Origin: Metallyticus violacea
Taxonomy: Eukaryota; Arthropoda; Insecta; Mantodea; Metallyticidae
Assembly (NCBI GenBank): GCA_030762175.1
Contig: CM060846.1
Span: forward strand, 236,407,512 to 236,471,511
Direction: 5' to 3'
Length of the DNA stretch: 64,000 nucleotides
Positions 46,538-59,088 of this stretch are shown here, piece after piece; within the stretch, counting starts at the first letter, position 1; every line of letters begins with the position of its first letter. The position numbers and the translations under genes were made by a program. The notes under the pieces are model-generated. The model saw only the letters and a list, made by a program, of their open reading frames with translations. It searched no databases and was not told where the DNA came from.

Positions 46538-46831
46538 AATGAATGAATGAATGAATGGTTAACATCCATTTTTGCTATGGAGGCACCACAAGCGGTGGAC
46601 ACTGATGATACCTGAAATAAAAGGATATATAGGGAAAGGATTTATTTTTAAAGAAGGAATTGTTCCAGGCCTAAGTTAAGGGTAACTCCCCGGTATTTGC
46701 CATTTATGAGGCCTGAGGAAAACCTGAAAAAAAACCTCAGTCAGGGAGGACAGTCTTGGTGGAATTCGAACCCAAGACTCGCAACTCACTCACGAGCCAG
46801 AGCCTTAACGACCTGGGCCACCTGTGGTGGT
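46538..46831 (-). mobile_element. SINE-1 copy with (AATG)n end and target duplication
   Basis: This minus-oriented copy has a perfect 13-bp duplication, gagttttgtcttg, at 46525-46537 and 46832-46844. The left end carries a short (AATG)n repeat that reads as the SINE tail. Confidence 0.92.
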
Positions 46832-46849
46832 GAGTTTTGTCTTGTATTG

Positions 46850-49510
46850 TATTGATGAATTACTTAATTTTAATGAAGGACGAATCTGTATTATTGATAG
46901 TTTTATGGATAAGCACTATTATTTCAAATATGTAGATACAAGGCAGAGAAAGAATGTCTAATTTCATAAAAAGTAGTTTACATGTTGTTCTTGGACTTGC
47001 TCTTAAAATGCTTGAATTATTTTCTTTTGCATTATGAGGCATACTTTACTTGCATTTGATTCCCCCAGAATATTATGCCATACTTCAACAAGACGTGGAC
47101 ATATGCAAAGTTAGCCATTCTAACAGTCTTCACCCTTGTATATCCTAGTAGTACTCTCATCATATAGTATGCAGTACTGAGTTTTTTGTATTGTGATTTA
47201 TGTGGGTATCCCATTTTAAATTGGCTAAATCCTATAAGGCAAGAAATTTGGTGGATTCTACTTTCCCATTTGTCTGGTTTAAGACTGTTATTTTTGGAGC
47301 TATATGTTCTTTATTTTCTTTTGTATGAATGTCCATTACTACTTTCTTATTGACATTTATTATGAGGTTGTTTTCTATGAAATAGTTAGCAATTTAATCT
47401 GTTACTTGGTGAATTGATTTTAAGAAGTTTTCTTTGTTTGCTGTTCTTACCAGAACATTTGTATCATCAGCAAAGAGGAGGGACTTAACAGAATCATCAG
47501 CTTTAATTAAGTTGTTAATGAATAGCATGAAAAGAATTAGGACCTAATATAGAAACCTTGAGGTACCCTATAATCTGCCACTAGTGCACTTTATCAATAT
47601 TTCTTTACTTCTGTAATTTCTCTGTGTTTAGTTTCAACAGTTTGTTTCTGGTTATTCCAAAATAATTTTATTTAGTTATGGGCAAGTCCTCTAATTCCAA
47701 GCTTTTCTAATTTTACTATAGTTTTTTATGTTCCAATGTATCTATTGCTTTTGACAGATCTAAGAAAATGACTGAATTATTTTCTTTTTTATCAATAGCT
47801 CTGAGGGATTCGACAACAAAAGCAAAAATTGCTGATTTAGTACAGCAATGTTGGTCTCCAAACAGTAAACTGTTCCCTTCTAGGAAGCTCAAGAGCCACA
47901 TGTAAATTATTTTTTCCAAGTTTTTTGAGAACTAAGGGTCAATGGTTCGATTTTTTTAATTCTTTCTCTCTTTTTATAATGGCTTAACAATAGCGATTTT
48001 AAGGCAAACAGGAAAAATACCACTGCTGGAGAATTCATTGTAAAGGTATGTTAATGGTAGGGCAATTAGATGTGCACATTTTTTAATGGGGAAGTCAAGT
48101 GTGTCATTTATTCTTGCAGTACTTTTTCATTTTAGTTCCTCTATTATTTGCGGTATTTTGACTTCATTTGTTGGGACATGGTACATTGTATTTTTACTAC
48201 TTACTTCACAAGTAGGCAAGCATGTATTTTTGCTTGCTTTTTTTTTTCTGCTATGTTGACAATGTAATTGTTGAACTATTTGCTACTTCATTAGGGTATG
48301 AGATGTATTGCAAGTTCTCCATCAGAGTTACGTTTGCAACCTGGGGTTACTTATCTGTTAATTTTCTCTTAATTACATTCCATATGGCCCTTGATTTGTT
48401 ACTAGCTATTTGATGGCTTTATCCTTAGCCTGCTGTTTGCTTTTCTTATGACCATGGATAGGATTATTTTATATTTTATGTAGTAGTCTTTTATTTTAGG
48501 ACTGAAAGGATAAGGTTTTTAAAAGGTATATGAGCAAGGTTTCATTTTGCATGATTTCTTTATCCCTGATGTTATCCAATGTTTGCTATTATTATTAGGA
48601 TTTTTCCTGATGATTTTCATGGGAAGGACATGTTTAAATAGTAATGAAAAGTTTTTAAGAAGAATGATTCAAATTTCCTTGACACATTATTACCATTATA
48701 AATTTCTTCCCAAGCCTTTTTACTAAGTAAATGAATGAAATAGTGAATGTTTTCATTAATAATTATTTTTTTCTTTGTGACCTCTGAAGCTTAATTTATA
48801 CTAACTACATCAGAAAGTGTTAGTGTTTGTGTCTTGTGGTTGCTAAAGCCCAGATCAAGGATATGGCTCTTGCATTTATTAAGATCGAGATTTATAAAAA
48901 TTTGATCTATTAGTGAGGATGAGCATTGTATGACTCTTGTAAGTGAGAATATAGTTCATTTTAAGTTATAAGTCACCATGAGGCTTATTAATGCTGATGC
49001 AGAGTTTGATTTGTGGTATAAATCTATATTAAAATCACCACATATTAGTAATGCTTTACTTTGATATTTGAATTGACTCAGAAGTGTGTCCAGTTTTTCA
49101 GGAAAAATTTTGGATCACTACCTGAAGATCTATATATACATATTATTGAGATATTGGGATTTATCCATTAGATACCTGAGTATTAAATTTTATTTCTTTT
49201 ATAAAATTTTGTAAATTTCAAGGACATTAAAACAATACCATCCTTCACAAAAATACAGGTATCCCCTCTATTAAAAGAGGTTCTACAAGAGAAAGATGCA
49301 AGTGTGAAATCAGATAATTTAGTTAATTGTAAACTATCTCCCCTGAGCCAGCAATCACTAAGGCAAAGAATGTCACATGGTCAAATAGAAAAATGCTGAC
49401 ATACTTGAAAGCAAACTGCAAACTGCTGCCCTCCATTGCAATTTTCACACAAGGGGTATGAAATTTGAAAACGTCATTGAAATTGCAGTATATAATGTGT
49501 GAAGTTTGCA
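46850..49510 (-). mobile_element. CR1-like LINE, endonuclease plus RT, degenerate
   Basis: Leftward: an endonuclease N-terminal region at 49510-49200 with 'LTEH'-type and 'FVKDG'-type blocks. Then 'CGDFNIDLYHKSNSASALISLM' pieces near 49040-48970, and 'SSLIDQIFINL' near 48900. RT blocks include 'NNSVIFLDLSKAIDTLEHKKL' at 47780-47716 and a 'FADDTNVLV' catalytic box near 47470. The C-terminal part with 'LLKYGIIFWG' ends near 47040-46860. It is 5'-truncated or eroded. It lies in the large calpain intron. Confidence 0.7.
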
Positions 49511-50266
49511 AAATGATGAGAAGGATGATGCAATGTGAACGGGATAAAAATCTGGATACATATCTAAATACAACATTTCTTAAGTGATAACAGAAGAAAA
49601 GTCAACATAATTAAGCTTAAAGAATTAATATCTAGTGATAAATTAATTTAAAATATGGTCTCAATGTCAGCACAGGTATTGAAAGAAACTTTTCTAAATA
49701 TGAGAATGTTCTTGACAATGATAAGTATTCCTTTTGTTTTGAGAATATGTACATATACATAGTAATTTACTGCAATGCAAAATAAGATATCAAAATATTG
49801 ACAATTGTTAATGCATAAATTTGAAGTTCATTTTATGTTTACTATGATATAAAACAAAGGTACTATCTAAAATCATTTACTCTGATAAAGAATATTAGTA
49901 CATGTGCTATTTTGAATCAATTTTAATGACTTTTAAGGGGTTAATTTTCATTTTAGAATCATTTTATTCAAAATATTTAATGAATTTTAGTCATTAATTA
50001 GGCCCTGGGTCATATTCATAATGCTATAAAGATGTTACTAATTACATATTTGTTTATTAAATTTTGATTAGAGTTAGTGCCTTCAGGAATTACTGAAGGC
50101 ACTGATCCTAGTGGTTATATTATAATTTTAATTGTATTTTTATTCATTTTTTTTACAAATATTTTTTATGTTGATATATGAGAAGTTCATTCATTCAATT
50201 AACAGATAATGCAAAAGGAATCTCTGAGATTGTTTTGCAATCAAAGTTATAAATGAGAATAGAAAA

Positions 50267-50278
50267 ATAATAATAATA

Positions 50279-50309
<31 letters not shown>

Positions 50310-50310
50310 T
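50267..50310. repeat. AAT/ATT microsatellite
   Basis: (AAT)n meets (ATT)n head to head, making a palindromic AT run beside the LINE 3' end. Confidence 0.9.
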
Positions 50311-50319
50311 ATTCACCAT

Positions 50320-52700
50320 TTGGATCATTTACATGATATGGGCTTCGTCCAGAATATAATATAAGCAATATAGAAGTTTAGTAATTATACTAGATTTACA
50401 ATATGCCTTATTTAAAGTTCATATGTTCACTTACTGAATAAAAGATATGTGGTAGTAGAAAGGCTTTGACTTCTTCATTAAATTATTTTATATTGGTTAT
50501 TTGTTTAATTGGTAGTTTGTTATACATTTTAATGCCTACATTTGTGAGATTATTTTTTAAAATATTTGTCCTGCATATCTGAACATGAAGGTCATTTTTC
50601 CTTTTTGTATTATGAGAATTAATATCTATATTTGTACATAATTCTCCCTGATGTCTCTTAATATGGTTTATGACCTCTAATATAAAGAGGCAGGCTAATG
50701 GTAGTATATTATGTTTCCTAAAATAGGGTCCACAGGATGTCATACTATCTATTCCACTCATAATTCTTATTGCTCTCTTCTGGATTTTAAATACTCTCTC
50801 ACATTTTTCTCCCCAAAATTTTATTATATATTTTAAGAGCAAAATATACATTTTCAATCCTAATAAATTCAGTGTCCCTTTTAGACTTTTAAGCATATAA
50901 CAAACAGAACTAAGTTTAATCACTACTCACTAGATTGTGAGTATCCCATTTAAGGTTTTCATTCACATATATACCTAAGAATTTTGTTTCTCCCTTGTAC
51001 TCAATATTGTTTCCATTATATATAATTTGAGGTTTAATATTGTTTTTGTATTACTATTTATGAAATTTCATTGCAATAGTTTTTTCATTGTTTATGATTA
51101 GTTAATTTATTTTAAACCAGTTATGAAGGCTATTCATGTTCATGTTTACTTTATTTTGCAATACAGTGTCATTATCTTCTTTTACAAGAAAGTTTATATC
51201 ATCAGCAAAAAGAACCACATCAGCCATTTGAATATTATTAAGCAAGTCATTTATATACACTAAAAACAACAGAGGACCCTAGTACTGAACCTTGAGGAAC
51301 ACCTCTCATAATTTCTTTTGTATTTGATCAATAATTAGTTATTCTTAGTTGTTTTCCATATTGTAGATCCGCTATTTGTTTCCTATTGGTGAGATAGGAC
51401 TCAATTCATCTATTCATGTTTCCTCTAATTCCATATTTGTACAACTTAGATATTAGGATTTTGTGGTCTAATACATTATATGCTTTAGTAAGGTCTAAAA
51501 AAAGTTCTATTGTCTGTAATTTTTGTCCACTGCATGCTGAATTTGATTCAGTAATTTAGCTATGGCCGTTTCTATAGACTTGTTTTTATAGAAACCAAAT
51601 TGAACATCAGAAAGGATGTCATATTTTTCCAAGAATAATATTAATCTATTATGCACTAATTTTTCAAAAATTTTTGAAAACACTGATAGTACACTTATTG
51701 GTCTATAGTTTTCTTTCTTTGTCCTTTCTCTTTCTTGTGTAGCAGTATAATTTTTGTGATTTTAAGCTTATCAGGGAAGATTCCCGAAAGAGTTATTTAT
51801 GTTAACCAAATGGACTTTCATCTGTTCTATGCATTGTTTAATCTCACAGTCTGGTATTTCATCTATTCCTGATGAATATTTGCCTTTCATTTCATTGACT
51901 ACTTTTTGTATTTCACTTTCTGTAATTGGATTCATAAAAATAGAATTATTACTATTTTTTTCTCTGGTATGGTTTTACAGTGAAAATGTTGGGAGTGATT
52001 TGAACTAAGAGTTTGTCTGCTATTTCTGAGAAATATATATTGAAAGATTCTGCTATATGCTGAGGACTTCTAATTTTGTTACCATCATTAATTAGTTCCG
52101 TTACACACTGCTTAGAGTTATTCTTACCAGTTTCCTGGTTTATTATTTTCCACGGTGCCTTTGTTTTATTATTTGCATTTAATATGATTCTTTCATTTTC
52201 TTGTCTTTTTGCTTCCCAAATTACTTTGCGATAGATACGTTTATATTTTTGTACATAACCCTTAAAATCATTATTTATATAACCCTGTTTCTTTAGTCTA
52301 CACAGCAGCTTCAGCTTATTACTTGAGATTTTTATTCCTTTTGTTATCTATCCAGTTTGGGTTTGACTGTTTATATATACACTTTTTTGTGGGAAGGCAA
52401 TGTTAACCCAGAAGAGAAATATGTTTAAGAAGGTGTTAAATTTCATATTTATATTGCTTTCCTGAGGGATCTTCTCCCATATTTCCCTTTTTAATATTAA
52501 GTTAAATAAATTTATGCTTTCTGGATTGAACATCCTTTTCATACATGTTCCTGTTTTCCCTGTTTGTTTAGGTACTAGTACATTGATTTCTAATATTTGT
52601 CCAGAATGATCAGACAGGGTTATATCCTCAACTAATGATTGTTTTTGAACTTTAAATTTGTTGGTGATCATTGCATCCAATAATAATTTTTTTGTATTAG
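50320..52700 (-). mobile_element. second CR1-like LINE, 5'-truncated, with AT-trinucleotide tail
   Basis: Leftward: the end of an endonuclease with 'LSDHSGQILEI' near 52600, linker 'KAPWKIINQETGKN' near 52140, 'LDLTKAYNVLDHKILISKL' near 51500 and 'GVPQGSVLGS' near 51300. The catalytic box region near 51220 is followed by 'LLLKYIIKFWG' (50820) and 'HNTKRKNDLHV', 'MYNKLPIKQI' (50600-50490). The 3' end abuts a (TAA)n-type microsatellite at 50267-50310, a common LINE tail. It is a different copy from the one at 46.9-49.5 kb. Confidence 0.7.
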
Positions 52701-52936
52701 TTATAACAGTTGAAAATATAATGTTTTTCTATTCTTTAAATGGTTTATTTTTGTAACAAATATTCCAACTTTCTAAAATAATGCAGTTTTTATGGTAGTA
52801 ATTCAGTATAATGATAATAATTAAATTTAATAAATGGTATTATTATGAAATTAAAATAATTTTATTATGTACATGTATAGAATAAATAAAGTATGGGTTA
52901 AAATAATTTAAACATTTCAATTTTAAACACATATGG

Positions 52937-54909
52937 AATATATCCCAAACTTAGGTATTAATTTTTTACACTAAACTTCATTTACTTACATAAAAGTAAG
53001 ATGTGTTTCAGAAGAATCTCTCCCATCTTAAATTGCTCAATGAACTGCCATTACTCGAAATGATGGTTGGACACCCGGATGATTCTGTGGTGGCCTCTGT
53101 TGGTTGAAGCAGGAAATTGCCAAGTTCATCCATAGGAGGAAAATCGAACTTCATAAGTTTTTCTCTATTTTTTAATATAAACATTTTTCCCAAGTGGATA
53201 ACTCCAATGGGTTGTGAAGATGTTTCAGCAGTTTAATTTAAGTGAGCTACTACTGCTGACACTTATCCACCTGATTAAACTGGATATTCTAAAATGTTCT
53301 TTCCTCTGAATTTCCAAACTTCTCTGTTTTGCCTATGTAGCTCTGCTCACAATCTGCACATTTATTTCATAAATTCCTGATTTCTGTTCTGTTGATATGG
53401 CATCTTTTACTGTGCAATCTAATAAATTCTTGATGTTCTAGTGTTCTTTGGGGCTAACATTATCCCATTTTCTTTGAAAATTTTCTTGAACTTGTTGTGG
53501 TAAATTGGACAGTAGGTGAAACTTTTGAATTTGTATTCTTCTTTTATGTTTTTCAGAGTGGAAACGTGCCTTATCCCTTTTTGTCTTATGCTAATGTAAA
53601 AAAAATGGTTAACATCAATAAATTAAAAACAGAAGAAATAGAAGATTTATTAAAACTTACTAATATTTGCATTAAACAAAATTACTTCAGCTTCAACAAA
53701 AAATATTACCAACAAGTTTCAGGCCTAACTATGGGAAACCTTTTGTCACCCCTTTTCTAGCAGAGTTATTCATGAGTTCACTTGAAACACATATCACAAA
53801 AGCCTTCCCTTTAATTTTCAAGTCATGGTATAGGTATGTGGATGATATTTTAGCAATAATACCGAAGAAACAGTCAATAGATGCCCTGAAACTTCTTAAT
53901 TTGCAACATGAATCTATACAATTTACCATAGAAGAAGAAAGAGATGGGTGGCTATCATTTCTAGATATAAAGAGTATAAGAAATGGAGATTGTTTGAATT
54001 TTGGAATTTACAGAAAAGAAACACATATGGAAAACTACATAAAAATGAGAGTTATAACCCCATTTCACTTAAGTATGCAGTATTTCACAATTTGTCACAC
54101 AGATGGATGAATATTCCACTCACAGAAGCAGAGTACAAAATAGAATACAAACAAATAATAAAGACAGTTATAATCAATGGTTTCAACAAGGACACAGTGA
54201 TAAAAATTATCAATAAATCTAAAAGACAAGAAGGGATAAGGAAGTTTCCACAATGAAAAACATAAAAGAAGAATACAAATTCAAAAGTTTCACCTATCAT
54301 CCAATTTACCATAACATGTTCAAGAAAAAATTTTCATAGAACATGGGATAATGTTAGCCTCAAAGAACACATACAACATCAAGAATTTATTAGATTGCAC
54401 AGTAAAAAGACTCCATATCAACAGAACAGAAATCAGGAATTTACGAAATAAAATGTGCAGGTTGTGAGCAGAGCTACAAATGCAAAACAAAGAGAAGTTT
54501 GGAAATTCAAAGGACAAAACATTTTAGGAATATCTGGTTTAATCAGGTGGATAAATCAGCAGTAGCAGCTCACTTTTGAATGAAAAACCATGAAATAAAA
54601 CCAAAAATTAAACTGCTGAAACATTTTCACAATCCATTATAGTTGTCCACTTGGGAAAACATTTTTACATTAAAAAATGGAGAAAACCTAATGAATTTCG
54701 TGTTTCCTCCTATGGATGAACTCAGCAATTTCCTACTTCAACCAACAGAGGCCACCACAGAATCATCCAGGTGTCCAACCATCATTTCCAGTAGCAGCAG
54801 TTCGGTGAGCAACTGAAGATGGAAGAGATTCTCCCAAAATGCATCTTACTTTTATGTAAGTAAATAGAGTTTAGTGTAAAAAAATGAATACCTAAGTTTA
54901 GGATATATT
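52937..54909 (+). mobile_element. Penelope-like retroelement: RT plus GIY-YIG, flanked by inverted partial copies
   Basis: The centre (about 53590-54226, plus) encodes the RT end: 'YFSFNKKYYQQVSGLTMGN', then 'SWYRYVDDILAI' with the catalytic YVDD, then 'GWLSFLDI'. The right arm continues into 'SGIYEIKCAGCEQSYKCKTKRSL', a GIY-YIG nuclease core, and ends with 'FPPMDELSNFLLQPTEATTE'. The left arm (52937-53588) is an inverted partial copy of the right arm (54226-54909), with the same C-terminal codons on the minus strand at 53193-53008. Inverted flanking pieces are typical of Penelope-like elements. The 5' part of RT is missing and frames are broken. Confidence 0.8.
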
Positions 54910-55079
54910 ACCACTCGATTGTCAACAGCTTTGTAAGTACAATATTTACAAATGGAATATTTAAATAAAGAAAATTGCACTTGTATATAGCAACATTAGT
55001 GTTTTTCCTAACATATAAATATTTTGTGTAAGCATCTTTTATGCCACATAGCAAATGTGAATTCAGTAATCAAGTTCTT

Positions 55080-55700
55080 CCCAAACACAAAGTGACATGG
55101 ATTTGTTGATTGTCTACAGCAGCAAGTTGCTCAGGACAGCTGGTTAAAGTGGTTCATGCATTTTGTCCTTAATATAACCCATAAAATTTTGCAGGGAGTA
55201 GATCTAGTGAATAGTCCAGGACTACTTCATCAATTGCTCATCACATGACCCTGCATGGCTAATTGTTCCATGTAAGTAAGAGGATGTTTAGTCCTCCAAA
55301 TCATGATATTGTGCCAATATCAGGCTCTTAACAAAGTTTTCCTCTTTCATGAGCTGGTGCATGTTTCAACAGAAAGCCGTGTAGCAGGGGTGATCATCTG
55401 CTCACAACTTTTGCATTTATAAGGTTAATGCAGCATATTCCACATGATATCCTGTGGAATGCTAAGTTGTAGGTTCCTCTGAGCAATGACATTTTGGGAC
55501 TGTGATAATAAATTTCCGTATATGCTGCACATTGTTCTCAAGAGGCCAAAGATGGACCTGTAACTTTGCCATTACCCATGTGGCCTTTTTCTTTCATTTT
55601 GTCATACAGTTTTGGGTACAGTTCTTGGAAGATGTGTTCTTATGAAATTTGTTGCAAAAATATATGCTGAACCATCATAACTAACCTGGTTGTGTGAAAC
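55080..55700 (-). pseudogene. possible mariner-superfamily transposase relic
   Basis: On the minus strand, pieces such as 'GYIKDKMHEPL' near 55170 resemble the '(W)GYIKDKVYEPP' block after the last catalytic Asp of mariner-like transposases, and the DNA before it gives a degraded 'SPDLLP'. Upstream pieces cannot be ordered with confidence. Confidence 0.35.
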
Positions 55701-55959
55701 TCCAAGGCACAATATGCTTTCTTCTCTCCTATTGCTGCCAATTTTCTATAGTGCCACAATGTAGAAAAAGTACATGGACAAGTATGTGTCTAATTGCATA
55801 ATATTCAAAACTGGATAACATTTTTCCCCTTATGGTTTTAATTTTATTGCATCTGTCATACAATTACCTATAAAATTTTCTAAAACATTGTGTCTGTCAT
55901 AGAATAATGTAAAAAATTCCCAAAATCTTTTAAATAATTTCACTCGCCTTGTATACATA

Positions 55960-57546
55960 ATAATAAAAACCAATATGTAAAAAAAAAAAATTATCATTAG
56001 GTTATCCAAATAAAAATACCTAAAAGTAACAAATGACTTATCTGATATTATGAGCAGTTCTTCATATACATGGAGAGAGGGAAAGTTTGATTAGTTAATG
56101 AAATTAAAATATGAATACACACAGTTATATACATAACCTTGTAATAAAGTTATAGGACTGAAGATACCAAACTTCTCTTATACAGTCTTGTATTATTCTA
56201 GCACATAAACAATTTTAAAGCAAGCTGAATATATTAAAGAAAGAATTCTTCTTCTTGTTCTTCTTCTGCTGCTCCTCCTCCTTTTTCTTGGGTAGTCTTG
56301 TTCTATCCATCTCTGTCGCCTCAACCTATTCTCACATAGTCTCTTCATTTCACCCAGTCAAATAAGAAATACTTTAATTTTATTACCACTTATATTCCAG
56401 GAATTGAAGGTTGGAACTATTATTATTGTTGGGGGAGATTATTTAGGTTTTACTGGGGGTTTAATTTGAACTGTTTTTTGCTTTTGAATACACTTAATAA
56501 ATAATTACATAATTATCTTCTTGACTAGTCTTGGCTCTTAAAGTCCGGAGTTTGATGTTTCCTATTTCTGTGGTTCTAATGCAGAAGATAGGAATCTCGG
56601 GGGAATATGGACTGTTTTTGATGACATAATGTCAATGGGGAAGAAAAGGAATTCTTTGCTGGAATAATACAAATAATAATACTCTCTCCAGTTACTCTTA
56701 CGCTTCTGACTGACTCGGACTGAGTGATTGCTTAACTCATGAATTCCTCCTGTCCCTGCCTAACTTGCTTGTTATATTTGATATTAAATCCATTATGTGG
56801 ATTCGCTTTGCCCCTCGTCAAAATGTATTTCCTTTAAATATTGTTGAACTTGGTTCACTTCTTGTTCCTATTGGACCACAATAAATATCATTTATATTAC
56901 ATGCTTGCTCCTATTCTTAAGTTTTGAAATATATTTATAGTTTGAACCAACTCACTTACTTTCTAAAATAAACATTCCCATGTGGCAACCTTTGAATATG
57001 ACAGATTCCATTAGACTTTAACTTTACCATAAATTCACACGCTAAAGGTTTGTGATAAGGCACATTTCAGCCATATGAGCAGTATTCCTTTTAAACTGTT
57101 GGAAATAGCTAAGATCTTGGTTTCTTGTAAGACATGTTACTGCATGCAGTGTTTTTTTTTATGACAACTATTACCGATTGAACTCATATTTCTTGGTTTT
57201 CTGTGTCAAGGCAATAAAACATTTGCGGCCTGATAGCGGCAGGGGTCGTCTCTTTCTTTAACAAAAAAAGAGAACTATTAGAGGCAAGTCATATTGTCCT
57301 AAGACTTTCTACAACCAGCAGAAGGCCAGCATGTCCGTCCATTTCACAAAACTATACCAAAGATATATATATTAACTCTCAATCATAATACTGCAGAAAG
57401 ATAACTTGAACATTACTCATTAATTAAAAAGACATATCTATATGCATGCACTAAAAATTATAATATTAAAACCCTGATCATAATTGTAATATTGGTACCT
57501 TCAGTTATTGTGTCATTTGACCTTGTTAAACCTATCTGAAATTATT
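55960..57546. other. calpain intron, no element recognised
   Basis: Contains a short CTT-rich run near 56248-56290. No coding frames above 60 codons with family signal. Confidence 0.4.
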
Positions 57547-57600
<54 letters not shown>

Positions 57601-57614
57601 TATTATTATTATTG
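57547..57614. repeat. (TAA)n microsatellite with inverted (TAT)n end
   Basis: About 18 perfect TAA units are followed by tattattattatt, making the end palindromic. It could be a retroelement tail, but no element was recognised beside it. Confidence 0.95.
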
Positions 57615-58080
57615 CAAACAGAAGCAATTATTATTAAAATAGGGAATTTTGAGACAAAAATTCTGGCTTCACGGCATCAACTCTATCCTAAAGGAATGTC
57701 TAGTCACATGTATAGTCACATTGGGCTAGTGCTATGGTTGAATTTGGCAAGTCTGTACCCTGCCTCATCTTCAAAACTTCTCTTGAAAAGCATTTTCCAT
57801 CCTCACTTTCCCCTAAAAAGTTGACCCACCTGCCCTTTCCACTGCCCTAAATGTAAAACCTATGATTTTATCAATACATACCAGTAATTCTACAGTTCCA
57901 ATGGAACAAGTTTTAAAATTGTATTATATTCCATGCTACTAACAATATACGCATGCTATCTATAAACTCTGAAATGCTTTTCATAGTGGATTAACTTCTA
58001 CTTAGTTTCCTATCCCATGAATAACCACAATCTGTTAAAATAAAAGTTTCTGAACTAGGTATTTAAATTAAATTCACCAA

Positions 58081-58355
58081 CATGGGTTGCTGAGGTCATT
58101 AAGGCATGAACTCATTAGTGGGAGGTCTAGGATTTAATTCCTGGCAGGATCAATTTCCCCCCCTGAGGTTTTTTTCAAAGTTTCCTTAGACGTCATAAAT
58201 GGTAAATATTGGAGAAGTACCCTAACCTAAGGCCTGGCATACCTCATTCCTTTAATAAAAAAAGGAAATTCTTTCCCAGTTTATCATTTCTACTCAGGTA
58301 TCACCAGTGTCAGCCATCTCTGATGCCTCAGCAATAAAAATGGTTTTTAAACAGT
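58081..58355 (+). mobile_element. SINE-1 copy, plus orientation
   Basis: It starts 'catgggttgctgaggtcattaaggc' (A box), followed by a B-box-like 'ggatttaattcct', and runs to 'caataaaaatgg'. It is one of the more diverged copies. No clear duplication was found. Confidence 0.85.
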
Positions 58356-58538
58356 ATTACAAAGAAATTTTTATTTTTATTAATGCTTTGCATAAACATG
58401 CATCAGAATACAATTATAAAGATGGCTATCATTCTCTTTCACAAAGCATATCACCACTTGAGCTAAATGTGACAATTTGATATAGGTTTCATTTTTGTTT
58501 CAATACATTTACCCTATTCCTATTGAATATGAAACAAC

Positions 58539-58735
58539 AATTAATCTGCTGAGCTTGTCATGAATGGTTTACAAGTGCTTACACATATTTTAACCTGTCT
58601 TGCCCAGTATTAATATTTTTTTTTTTTACCACCCAACAATTCACCTGTTGAACTTGTCATGAATGGTTTACAAGTGTTTGCACATGTTTTACCCTGTCTT
58701 GCCCAGAATTAATGATTTTTTTTTTAACTGCATTA
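58539..58735. repeat. direct tandem duplication, period ~99 bp
   Basis: The core 'cttgtcatgaatggtttacaagtg' and '..cctgtcttgcccag.attaat' occurs twice, starting at 58539 and 58638, each copy ending in a poly-T run. Confidence 0.88.
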
Positions 58736-59088
58736 ACAACTCAGTTTAAATCACATATATCTCTCTAAGCTAGTGATGAAGAGCACTTAGCTGCCCAAAA
58801 TATTGAATGAATTGTAATTTTAAAGTTTTTATTTGTATGACCTGAACATCTTGTTCTTACATATGGCTTAATTACTAAACAAAATACATATATTTTTAAA
58901 TATATATTAAATATAAATAAGGCATAAAGAGCTATGTAGCTAAAATAACAAGAACTAGGGAAGCAGAAATTAAACAAATTCTGAAATAACCACAACAATA
59001 ACACAATATTTTGAACCATTTGTGTTCTTCAAAAGCAATAGACTTGTCTTCATAAACAAATGCACAAAACACATTTCAAACCCATGTA

